From assembly GCA_031552335.1 (NCBI GenBank), contig JAVBMQ010000124.1, forward strand, positions 1 through 64,000: a stretch of DNA of 64,000 bases, written 5' to 3'. Made by a program: the position numbers and the translations under genes. This document shows positions 1-7,853 of the stretch, piece by piece. Origin of the DNA: JAISFI01 sp031552335. GTDB lineage: Bacteria; Bacteroidota; Bacteroidia; Bacteroidales; Azobacteroidaceae. The notes below the pieces were generated by a model. That model worked only from the letters and a program-made list of their open reading frames with translations, searched no databases and was not told where the DNA came from. Each line of letters begins with the position of its first letter. The first letter of the stretch is position 1.

Positions 1-213
1 ATGGTATCTGCTGCTGATATCCTTGAAAAATCGGATTACAAAAAAATGCGCAAAGAAAGATATGCTTCTTTTGATGCCGGAAAAGGTAAAGATTTTGAAA
101 CCGGAAAACTTTCTCTGGAAGACTTACGCAATATTGCCGCACAAAGTGGAGAACCTGCACAGATCAGTGGAAAACAGGAGCTTTATGAGGCTATGATTAA
201 TATGTACATCTGA
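1..213 (+). CDS. xylA: Xylose isomerase, C-terminal fragment (cut by window edge)
   Basis: The last 70 residues of a larger protein; the reading frame is open to the first base, so the gene begins outside the window. The stretch KKMRKERYASFDAGKGKDFE followed by SLEDLRN and SGKQELYEAMINMYI matches my recollection of the conserved C-terminus of bacterial xylose isomerases, which convert D-xylose to D-xylulose in the cytoplasm. The next gene is a XylE-type symporter in the same direction, which supports a xylose operon. The ATG at base 1 is an internal methionine, not the true start. Confidence 0.9.
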   Translation: MVSAADILEKSDYKKMRKERYASFDAGKGKDFETGKLSLEDLRNIAAQSGEPAQISGKQELYEAMINMYI

Positions 214-222
214 TGAAATTGG

Positions 223-299
223 AAATTTTGAATTTTGAATTTTGAATTGTTGTTTCGTCGTGATCCAATTCAAAATTCAAAATTCAAAATTCAAAATTT
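223..299. repeat. Inverted array of 7-nt units (AATTTTG / CAAAATT)
   Basis: Between xylA and the xylose symporter, about three copies of a TTTTGAA heptamer (223-249) face about four copies of its complement (266-299), with a loop of roughly 16 nt. The RNA could form a long A/U hairpin. Similar arrays lie at 1711-1797 and, with a different unit, at 63494-63624. Confidence 0.8.
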
Positions 300-307
300 A
301 ATTCGTT

Positions 308-1699
308 ATGGGAAAACAATATAATAAAGGATATATTTTCGGAATAACACTGGTTGCTACCTTGGGAGGCTTGCTTTTCGGGTATGATACTGCGGTTATT
401 TCGGGTGCGGAGAAATCTATTGAGAGTTATTTGATTGTGAGCTTAGGATTGGGTTCTTTTGTACATGGAGCTACCGTTTCAAGTGCTTTGATAGGTTGTA
501 TTATAGGAGGGGCTATATCGGGTTTACTTTCCAATCGTTTGGGACGTAAAAATACGTTGCTGGTTGCGGCTACCCTCTTTTTTCTCTCAGCTTTGGGTTC
601 GGGTTTCCCGGAAACGTTCTTTTTTACCAGGGGAGAACCGACGATGGGCTTGTTGTTGATGTTTAATTTTTACCGGATCATTGGTGGAATCGGAGTAGGA
701 CTGGCATCAGCCGTTTGTCCGATGTATATTGGAGAAATTGCGCCGGCTGATATCCGTGGCCGCCTGGTTTCTTTTAACCAGTTTGCTATTATCTTCGGTA
801 TGTTGGTGGTTTATTTTGTCAATTGGGGTATTGCCAGCGGACAAAATCTTGCCTGGATCAATGAAACAGGATGGAGATATATGTTTGCTTCGGAAGCCAT
901 TCCTGCCGGACTTTTTGCTCTCCTGATATTTTTTGTGCCGGAAACACCTCGTTATTTGGCTTTGATAAAAGAAGATGAAAAGGCATTGACTGTCTTAAAT
1001 AAAATTATCGGAAATAAAGATAAAGCAAAAAATATTTTGTCGGAGATAAAGGCTACAATCACAGAAAAGACTACAGGCAGCAGTATCTGGGCTTATGGAA
1101 AAACTGTGATTGTGATTGGAATATTATTGTCTGTTTTTCAGCAATTTGTAGGAATTAATGTGGCACTATATTATGCACCAAGAATTTTTGAAAGTATGGG
1201 TGCGGCCAAAGATGCTTCTATGCTCCAGACAATCATCATGGGATTGGTGAATGTGATTTTCACTGTAGTTGCCATTATGACAGTAGATAAATGGGGTAGG
1301 AAACCTTTACTTATTACCGGTTCGATCGGTATGGCAGTTGGCATGTTTGCCATCTCGGCCCTGGCATATAATGATGTGATCGGAATCAGTACGCTGGTAT
1401 TTATCATCATTTATACTGCATCATTTATGATGTCATGGGGACCGATTTGTTGGGTGCTGATCTCGGAAATTTTCCCGAATAAAATACGCGGACAGGCAGT
1501 TGCCATAGCAGTTGCCGCTCAGTGGATGGCCAATTATCTGATTTCATCCACTTATCCGCCAATGATGGAATATAGCAGTGCAATGACTTATGGATTCTAT
1601 GGATTAATGTCTGTCCTCTCTGCTCTTTTTGTCTGGAAAATGGTGCCGGAAACCAAAGGGAAATCCCTTGAGGAGATGGAGAAGCTTTGGAAGAAATAG
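308..1699 (+). CDS. xylE: MFS sugar porter, D-xylose:H+ symporter (XylE-like)
   Basis: A 463-aa, 12-helix major facilitator of the sugar porter family. Signatures in order: GYDTAVISGA in helix 1, the loop 2-3 motif GRKNTLL, RGRLVSFNQFAIIFG near residue 150, PETPRYLA before the central loop, DKWGRKPLL in the second half and PETKGKSLEEME at the C-terminus. It lies about 95 bp downstream of xylA, separated by an inverted heptamer array. By family and neighbour it should import D-xylose across the inner membrane by proton symport; another pentose or hexose remains possible. Length is normal for the family. Confidence 0.85.
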   Translation: MGKQYNKGYIFGITLVATLGGLLFGYDTAVISGAEKSIESYLIVSLGLGSFVHGATVSSALIGCIIGGAISGLLSNRLGRKNTLLVAATLFFLSALGSGFPETFFFTRGEPTMGLLLMFNFYRIIGGIGVGLASAVCPMYIGEIAPADIRGRLVSFNQFAIIFGMLVVYFVNWGIASGQNLAWINETGWRYMFASEAIPAGLFALLIFFVPETPRYLALIKEDEKALTVLNKIIGNKDKAKNILSEIKATITEKTTGSSIWAYGKTVIVIGILLSVFQQFVGINVALYYAPRIFESMGAAKDASMLQTIIMGLVNVIFTVVAIMTVDKWGRKPLLITGSIGMAVGMFAISALAYNDVIGISTLVFIIIYTASFMMSWGPICWVLISEIFPNKIRGQAVAIAVAAQWMANYLISSTYPPMMEYSSAMTYGFYGLMSVLSALFVWKMVPETKGKSLEEMEKLWKK

Positions 1700-1710
1700 T
1701 TGGCTTTTAG

Positions 1711-1797
1711 AAATTTTGGATTTTAAATTTTGAATTTTGAATTATTTTTTTTCGCGCAAGCCAATTCAAAATTTATAATTTAAAATTCAAAATTTTT
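1711..1797. repeat. Inverted heptamer-like A/T repeat after xylE
   Basis: The left arm (1711-1743) is made of AAATTTTG/AATTTTG units; the right arm (1763-1797) is its imperfect complement. A short C/G-containing loop (CGCGCAAGCC) separates them. It follows the xylE stop directly and ends just before the promoter of the next gene, so it may act as a terminator. Confidence 0.7.
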
Positions 1798-1800
1798 TAT

Positions 1801-1831
1801 TTTGTTTATTACCCAATTTGGGGTATATTTG
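1801..1831 (+). promoter_or_regulatory. Bacteroides-type promoter (-33 TTTG, -7 TATATTTG)
   Basis: TTTG at 1801-1804 is followed after exactly 19 nt by TATATTTG at 1824-1831, matching the Bacteroidota sigma consensus TTTG / TAnnTTTG. Transcription would start near 1838. This makes the ATG at 1863 the usable start of the next gene and rules out the upstream in-frame codon at 1818. Confidence 0.75.
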
Positions 1832-1862
1832 CAGGGTTTATGTGAAATTTATTAATAATACA

Positions 1863-3776
1863 ATGAAAAATAACAAGATTCTTCAACTGTTAAGTCTGTT
1901 TGTTCTTATTCAAACTTTAAGTCCGTTGCATGCCAGGGAAGGGAAGCCTGTTGTAGCTGAAAAAGATTATGTAGCTTATTTGTTTACCTATTTTACCGGA
2001 AACAGAGTAGAACAGGAGGCTGTTCGTTATGCCATCAGTGCTGATGGATATAAGTTCTTTGCATTGAACAAAAACAAACCTGTGATTGATTCTAAAGGAA
2101 TAAGTTCTACCGGAGGAGTACGTGATCCGCATATTTTAAGATGTGAAGACGGAAAAACTTTTTACATGGTGGTTACGGATATGACTTCTTCTAAAGGTTG
2201 GGATTCTAACAGGGCAATGGTTTTACTTAAATCTACCGACTTGATTCACTGGGAATCACATGTGATCAATATCCAGCAGAAATATCCTGATCAGGAAGAT
2301 TTACTTCGCGTATGGGCGCCTCAGACCGTTTATGATTCGGAAGCCGGCAAATATATGGTTTACTGGTCTATGCAACATGGTAAAGGTCCGGATATTATTT
2401 ATTATGCCTATGCCAATCCTGAATTTACTGATCTTGAAGGAGAACCTAAACAATTATTCTTTCCCCGTTCCGGAAAATCTTGTATCGATGGAGATATTGT
2501 TAAAAAAGACAGTACTTATTATATGTTCTATAAAACAGAAGGACATGGGAATGGTCTCAAATTGGCAACTACACAATCCCTTACATCCGGAAAATGGGAT
2601 GAGCAGGATGATTACAAACAACAAACAAAAGATCCGGTAGAAGGTTCTTCGGTTTTCAAACGCATCAATTCAGATACCTATATCCTGATGTATGATGTAT
2701 ATACCAAAGGAAAATATCAGTTCTGCGAAAGCGCCGACCTGGAACATTTTAAGGTAATAGATTCTGAAATATCCATGGATTTTCATCCCCGTCATGGAAC
2801 GATTATTCCAATCACTAAGAAAGAATTGAAGGCGTTGACTGCACAATGGGGCATGCCCGAAGGATTTCCGGAAGTAGATAAAAATCCCGTATTAGAAGGC
2901 TTTTATGCTGATCCTGAGATTCTTTACTCCAACAAAACAAAGAAATATTACATATATCCCACTTCCGATGGATTTGATGGTTGGGGGGGATATTACTTCA
3001 AAACTTTTTCTTCAGACAATCTGAAAGATTGGAAAGATGAAGGAGTTATTCTGGATCTGAAAGTGGATGCTCCCTGGGCAGGGAAATATGCCTGGGCGCC
3101 TTGTGCTATTGAAAAAAAGGAAAATGGTAAATATAAATATTATTATTATTACTCCGGGAATAAAAAGATCGGTGCAGCTGTGGCTGATGATCCGGCTGGA
3201 CCATTTAAAGATTCCGGTAAACCGCTTATTGATAAAAGACCTGAGGGTGTGAAAGGCGGACAGGAAATAGATCCGGATGTTTTTTTCGATCCTAAAAGTA
3301 AAAAATATTATTTATACTGGGGAAATGGATATCTTGCAGTTGCCGAATTGGGAAAAGACATGCTTTCTATCCGTCCGAATACAACTAAAGTGATGACTCC
3401 CGACAGAACATTCAGGGAAGGAGTATATGTTTTCTACCGGAAGGGTCTGTATTATTTCCTTTGGTCGGAAGATGATACCCGGAGTGAAAATTACCGGGTG
3501 AGATATGGTACTTCCACATCTCCTTTCGGACCTATTCAAATCCCTGAAAATAATCTGATCCTGGCCAAAGATCCTGCAAAAGGAATTTACGGCACCGGTC
3601 ATAATTCAGTCTTACAAATCCCAGGGAAAGACGAATGGTATATCGTATACCACCGCTTCAATCGTCCCAATGGTATAAAAATGGGTGATGCTGCCGGATA
3701 TAATAGAGAAGTTTGCATGGACAAAATGGAGTTCAATGCAGATGGAAGTATTAAGCTGGTAATTCCTAATCCATAA
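1863..3776 (+). CDS. Secreted protein with two GH43 domains
   Basis: A 637-aa protein from the ATG at 1863, chosen because it begins a signal peptide (MKNNKILQLL...LHA) and lies downstream of the promoter. Two five-bladed GH43 domains lie in tandem. The first (about residues 25-320) shows VRDPHIL, CIDGDIV and PVEGSSVF; the second (about 340-630) shows YADPEIL, IDPDVFF and REGVYVF. Each therefore appears to keep the Asp/Asp/Glu triad. GH43 enzymes are mainly alpha-L-arabinofuranosidases and beta-xylosidases. Next to xylA/xylE it probably trims xylan or arabinoxylan side chains in the periplasm or at the surface. The exact subfamily of either domain is not resolved. Confidence 0.85.
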   Translation: MKNNKILQLLSLFVLIQTLSPLHAREGKPVVAEKDYVAYLFTYFTGNRVEQEAVRYAISADGYKFFALNKNKPVIDSKGISSTGGVRDPHILRCEDGKTFYMVVTDMTSSKGWDSNRAMVLLKSTDLIHWESHVINIQQKYPDQEDLLRVWAPQTVYDSEAGKYMVYWSMQHGKGPDIIYYAYANPEFTDLEGEPKQLFFPRSGKSCIDGDIVKKDSTYYMFYKTEGHGNGLKLATTQSLTSGKWDEQDDYKQQTKDPVEGSSVFKRINSDTYILMYDVYTKGKYQFCESADLEHFKVIDSEISMDFHPRHGTIIPITKKELKALTAQWGMPEGFPEVDKNPVLEGFYADPEILYSNKTKKYYIYPTSDGFDGWGGYYFKTFSSDNLKDWKDEGVILDLKVDAPWAGKYAWAPCAIEKKENGKYKYYYYYSGNKKIGAAVADDPAGPFKDSGKPLIDKRPEGVKGGQEIDPDVFFDPKSKKYYLYWGNGYLAVAELGKDMLSIRPNTTKVMTPDRTFREGVYVFYRKGLYYFLWSEDDTRSENYRVRYGTSTSPFGPIQIPENNLILAKDPAKGIYGTGHNSVLQIPGKDEWYIVYHRFNRPNGIKMGDAAGYNREVCMDKMEFNADGSIKLVIPNP

Positions 3777-3793
3777 TTATGAGTGGAGTGTTG

Positions 3794-3900
3794 ATTTTTC
3801 GAACACGAATTTAAACGAATAAAGCGAATCAAAAAGAATTACAGTATTTTAAAAATTCGTTTTGATTCGCTTTATTCGTTTAAATTCGTGTTCGAAAAAT
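3794..3900. repeat. Perfect 41-bp inverted repeat
   Basis: The left arm 3794-3834 (begins ATTTTTCGAACACG) and right arm 3860-3900 (ends CGTGTTCGAAAAAT) are perfect complements over 41 bp, separated by 25 nt. It lies between the GH43 gene and the barrel gene and could form a very stable hairpin. A diverged copy of one arm occurs at 10848-10890. Confidence 0.9.
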
Positions 3901-3967
3901 AATATGAAGCTTTTCCATATTTAAACCATTACCCCGTTTTTTAGTCAAAGCCTTTAAAATACTGTCC

Positions 3968-6898
3968 ATGAAACACAAGTCTACCGTTTTTCTATTACTA
4001 TTCTTTTCTTTTGTATATGCAAATGCACAAGTTTCTACCACCTGGAAAGATATCAAGGGGGTTGTTTATGAGGAAATAGATACGACTTCTGTTTTTGTAG
4101 AAAATGCCATTGTCCGCCTGTTGAATCCTAATGATAGTACGGTAATCAGATATACATCAACGAATAAAAACGGTTTATTCTCATTTCCTTCTACAGAAAA
4201 AAGAGATTATTTATTGAGCATTGCTTTTATCGGATATAATACTTTTTATAAAAATATAACTCCCTATAGTTTCCAGGGAGAAAGCATCAATCTGGGAGAA
4301 ATTTTGTTGGAAGAGAGTTCTCTGTTGCTTTCGGAAGTTACAATATTAGGCGAAGTGCCGGAACTGGTGGTCAAAGAAGATACCCTGGAATATAATGTTG
4401 CTGCTTTCAGAATGCAGGAAAGCGCAGTAGTGGAAGATTTATTGAAACGCTTGCCGGGAATAGAAGTGGAGGCGGATGGGAAAATAACGACTACACAAGG
4501 GAAAGCTGTACCTAAAGTATTTGTTGATGGTAAAGAATTTTTTGGGAAAGATCCGAAAGTGGCTACCAAAAATATTACGGTAGATATACTGGATAAAGTC
4601 CAGGTGATTGAGAAAAAATCAGATCAGGAACTTCTTACCGGAGTAGAAGATGGCGAAGAAGAAATCATCATCAATCTGACCATCAAAAAGGGTATGAAGA
4701 AAGGATGGTTGGGAAATGCTACTGCCGGTGTCGGTGATTTTACGGATGCAGAGAGAAACGATGGCGCCCGTTATGCAGGGAATCTTTTTATAAGCCGTTT
4801 TCTGGAAAATGATCAGATTACTTTAGTGGCTAATTCCAATAATATCAATAACCAGGCATTTGCTGATGATGGAAACCAGGCGCGCAGTAATATGAGAGGC
4901 CGGGGCGGCGGGGGTGGTGGCAATGGGCTGACTAGTTCATCTATGGCCGGACTCAATGTGGTTGGCATCGTTAATGATCAATTGAAAATGGGTGGAAATA
5001 TCCGGTATAATTATTCCGATGAATTGGTTGACCGGAAATCATTCCGCCAGAATTTCATGAAAGATAGTGTATCTTACCTCGAAAGTCTTTCTTCCGATCA
5101 TGGATATTCCAATAACCTGGTTTTTGATTATAAAACTGAATATAATCCGGATAGCTTGAATGCTTTTGTGCTGACTACCGGTATTTCATACAATAACTCC
5201 CGTTCCATCGACCATTCTTATCAGAGTACTTTGGCAGGGGATGAAGATTCTACCCGGGTGAACTACAGTGATGCTTATACCCGTTTACATTCTGATGGAT
5301 TAACCGTCAATGCTGAATTGGCTTATTCCCGCAAGTTTCAAAGGAAAGGCCGCAGATTTAGTCTTACGGGGACTTTCAATATGAATCATAACTCCGGAGA
5401 GGGAACGAATAATTCGGTCAATGAATCTTTCCTGAACCCATCCCTGAATGAATATCTGGATCAGGAATCTCAGAATACCTCCGATCGGAATTCCTATGGG
5501 ATTAGGATGACTTATGTAGAACCTGTCTGGAAAACCAACAATACATTACAGTTCTCATACAATCTGCGTTATAATCATACCGATAATGTCAGGGAAACAT
5601 TTGATTATGATCCGGAAACGCAAACCTATTCTGTATTGAATAGTGATTATAGCAAGAGTTTGTGGAATAATTTCCTCACCCAGACTTTCGGTCTGAATTT
5701 TAATGCTGTACATGCCAAATATACATATAATATCGGTTTGAATGTGGTACCTTCTCATACCCAAAGTACCCGTTATGTGAAAAACGGAGATATACATGGC
5801 AATGATTCGATTCTGAGTGAAATCCCGGGCCGGAATGTAGTGAATTTTTCTCCTCAGTTAAGTTATACACAACGTTTCACTAAGGAAATGAATCTGCGGT
5901 TTACCTATCGTGGAAATGCCAGTCAGCCGAGTGTTTCCCAATTAGATCCTACACCCAATAATACCAATTCGATGAATATCCGCTACGGTAATCCTGATTT
6001 GTTGCCGTCGTTTTCTCATAACTTGTCTCTTCGTTTCAATAAAAACCAACGGGAAGCACAACGGGCATTGACTTCTAATTTGTCGTTTTCTTTTGTCCAG
6101 AATCAGATCATCAATTTTACTGTTTATGAAGATGAAGATTCTATAGGGATCCAGACAACAGTTCCCATCAATGAAAACGGCTCGTGGAATGCCTCGGCCG
6201 ATCTGATGTACAGTATGCCTTTGGATGCTAAAAAGAAATTCAAATTCAGTACCCAGACACGTTTCGGATATAACAACCGGATCGGTTATGTCATGGTAAA
6301 TAAACAGAGTGAACGGAATATTTCGGGAACATTCAGCGCTTCGGAAAATATCGGTTTGAGTTATAGTAAAGATTGGTTCTATGGACAATTCCGTGGAAAT
6401 ATCCGTTATTCCAATACATCAAACTCCCTGGAGGGTCGTCAGGATCAAAGCGATACAAACTTCGGACTGACATATAACACACAATTATTCTTTCCCTATA
6501 ATTGGACCTTTGCTTCCGATATCAATTACCGGGGCAGAAGAGGGTTAAGTGCAGGATATAATACAGATGAGGTTGTCTGGAATGCAGAGATCAGCAAACA
6601 ATTCATGAGCCGGAAGCAAGCCACTGTCCGTGTCAAATGGAATGATATTTTGCAGCAGACTTTGAATATAAACAGGACTATCAATGCGAATTATATCGAA
6701 GATAACGAATATAATATCTTGAGTAGTTATTTCTTGGTTTCATTTGCCTATCGTTTTAATCAAATGGGCAACAGGCGAGGAAGCGGAGAGCGGAGAGCAA
6801 ATCGTGAGGATGGCGACAATGTGCGGTCGAATAGCGAGTACTCACCGCGGCAGGGTCAGAGTAGAGGAGGAGATGGAGGGGGATCCCGAAGAAGATAG
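3968..6898 (+). CDS. TonB-dependent-receptor-like outer-membrane beta-barrel protein
   Basis: A 976-aa protein with a signal peptide (ends YANAQ), then a carboxypeptidase-regulatory-like domain (about 25-115), a plug-like domain (about 140-235, with EDLLKRLPGIEVEADGK and VFVDGKEFFGKDP) and a long beta-strand-rich barrel to about residue 930, ending FLVSFAYRF. This matches the barrel_3 type of outer-membrane protein rather than a classical SusC, and no SusD follows. A Gly-rich loop (MRGRGGGGGGNG) lies near residue 310. After the last strand there is an odd, roughly 45-residue tail rich in Arg and Gly. Transport substrate unknown. It has no strong promoter of its own and may be read with the GH43 gene. 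Confidence 0.8.
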   Translation: MKHKSTVFLLLFFSFVYANAQVSTTWKDIKGVVYEEIDTTSVFVENAIVRLLNPNDSTVIRYTSTNKNGLFSFPSTEKRDYLLSIAFIGYNTFYKNITPYSFQGESINLGEILLEESSLLLSEVTILGEVPELVVKEDTLEYNVAAFRMQESAVVEDLLKRLPGIEVEADGKITTTQGKAVPKVFVDGKEFFGKDPKVATKNITVDILDKVQVIEKKSDQELLTGVEDGEEEIIINLTIKKGMKKGWLGNATAGVGDFTDAERNDGARYAGNLFISRFLENDQITLVANSNNINNQAFADDGNQARSNMRGRGGGGGGNGLTSSSMAGLNVVGIVNDQLKMGGNIRYNYSDELVDRKSFRQNFMKDSVSYLESLSSDHGYSNNLVFDYKTEYNPDSLNAFVLTTGISYNNSRSIDHSYQSTLAGDEDSTRVNYSDAYTRLHSDGLTVNAELAYSRKFQRKGRRFSLTGTFNMNHNSGEGTNNSVNESFLNPSLNEYLDQESQNTSDRNSYGIRMTYVEPVWKTNNTLQFSYNLRYNHTDNVRETFDYDPETQTYSVLNSDYSKSLWNNFLTQTFGLNFNAVHAKYTYNIGLNVVPSHTQSTRYVKNGDIHGNDSILSEIPGRNVVNFSPQLSYTQRFTKEMNLRFTYRGNASQPSVSQLDPTPNNTNSMNIRYGNPDLLPSFSHNLSLRFNKNQREAQRALTSNLSFSFVQNQIINFTVYEDEDSIGIQTTVPINENGSWNASADLMYSMPLDAKKKFKFSTQTRFGYNNRIGYVMVNKQSERNISGTFSASENIGLSYSKDWFYGQFRGNIRYSNTSNSLEGRQDQSDTNFGLTYNTQLFFPYNWTFASDINYRGRRGLSAGYNTDEVVWNAEISKQFMSRKQATVRVKWNDILQQTLNINRTINANYIEDNEYNILSSYFLVSFAYRFNQMGNRRGSGERRANREDGDNVRSNSEYSPRQGQSRGGDGGGSRRR

Positions 6899-6939
6899 TT
6901 GAGAAACTGTTTAAATTTTGAATGTATATTTATATAGAA

Positions 6940-6974
6940 AAGCGTAGCTGCCTCGGCTTTTGAGACAGCTACTT
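6940..6974 (-). terminator. Hairpin between convergent genes
   Basis: GTAGCTGCCTC (6944-6954) pairs with GAGACAGCTAC (6962-6972), with 10 of 11 positions matching. On the minus strand the stem is followed by CTTTTCTATAT, a weak U-tract, so it best serves the minus-strand SDR gene. Confidence 0.45.
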
Positions 6975-7009
6975 GTAAAAGATTTGCGGACACGATTTCA
7001 ACGCTTGAT

Positions 7010-7816
7010 TTACACCCCACTGAAAGCACTGAATCCTCCGTCTACCGGAATAACAGCCCCAGTGATAAAACCGGCTGCTTTGCTACACAGGAACTGTACG
7101 GTTCCGTTTAATTCTGAAATATCTCCGAAACGTTTCATAGGAGTTTTGGCCAGTACCTTCAGGCTGCGTTCTGTGTACGAACCGTCGGGATTGATCAATA
7201 TCGCCCGGTTTTGGTCGCCGATGAAAAAGCCCGGTGCTACTGCGTTTACACGGATTCCATCACCATACTTCAAAGACATTTCTGACGCTAACCATTGGGT
7301 GAAGTTGGTGATGGCTGCTTTTGCAGCTGAGTAACCCGGTACACGTGTGATGGCAGAATAGACGGCCATAGAAGAGATGTTTACGATACAGCCTTCACCT
7401 TGTTCGGCCATCTGCCTGCCAAATACATAGCAGGGGTAAACAGTTCCGTTCATATTCAGCTGAGTCACTTTTTCCCAATCGCTTATATTCATATCGAAGA
7501 AGCTCTGATCGGGAGCAAGTGTGGCTCCGGGCAGGTTTCCTCCGGCAATATTCAGCAGGATATCGATACGTCCCCATTTTGCTACGATTTGATGGGATAC
7601 ATTTTCGAGGCTTTCTATGTCCAGCACATTGCCCACGATTCCGATGGCTTCACCACCCATTGCAGCCAGTTCTGCTACCCGTGCGTCAAGATTCTCCTGA
7701 CGGATATCGATGGCAACTACTTTGGCGCCTTCGTTGACAAAACGTTTGGCAATATTGCCTCCTAATACACCTCCGGCGCCGGTAATGACGGCGATTTTTC
7801 CTTTAATACTAAACAT
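7010..7816 (-). CDS. SDR-family oxidoreductase, probable D-mannonate oxidoreductase
   Basis: A 268-aa classical short-chain dehydrogenase/reductase. It shows the NAD(P) motif TGAGGVLGGNIA near residue 13, NIAGG in mid-domain, NISSM with the catalytic Ser, YSAAK (Tyr-x-x-x-Lys) near 165 and a C-terminal IPVDGGFSAFSG. It resembles Bacteroidota SDRs annotated as D-mannonate oxidoreductase/fructuronate reductase, which handle the D-glucuronate catabolic intermediate. It lies 37 bp downstream of the GH115 alpha-glucuronidase on the same strand, which fits: GH115 releases glucuronate and this enzyme helps degrade it. Substrate is inferred from context; the SDR fold is certain. Confidence 0.8.
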   Translation of the reverse strand: MFSIKGKIAVITGAGGVLGGNIAKRFVNEGAKVVAIDIRQENLDARVAELAAMGGEAIGIVGNVLDIESLENVSHQIVAKWGRIDILLNIAGGNLPGATLAPDQSFFDMNISDWEKVTQLNMNGTVYPCYVFGRQMAEQGEGCIVNISSMAVYSAITRVPGYSAAKAAITNFTQWLASEMSLKYGDGIRVNAVAPGFFIGDQNRAILINPDGSYTERSLKVLAKTPMKRFGDISELNGTVQFLCSKAAGFITGAVIPVDGGFSAFSGV

Positions 7817-7853
7817 TTTTTTGTTGTTTTATGGTTGTTATATTGATATCATC

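Noticed and set aside
223..299. CRISPR-like array
   Set aside because: Units are 7 nt, directly adjacent and without unique spacers, and they are mirrored; there are no cas genes.
1818..1862. Earlier start codon for the double GH43 gene
   Set aside because: It lies upstream of the predicted transcription start and would put 15 residues before a good signal peptide.
5942..6388. 148-aa minus-strand ORF inside the barrel gene
   Set aside because: Antisense shadow of a long plus-strand gene with clear homology.
3968..6898. SusC homologue
   Set aside because: No SusD follows, and the plug and barrel motifs resemble the barrel_3-type proteins more than SusC.
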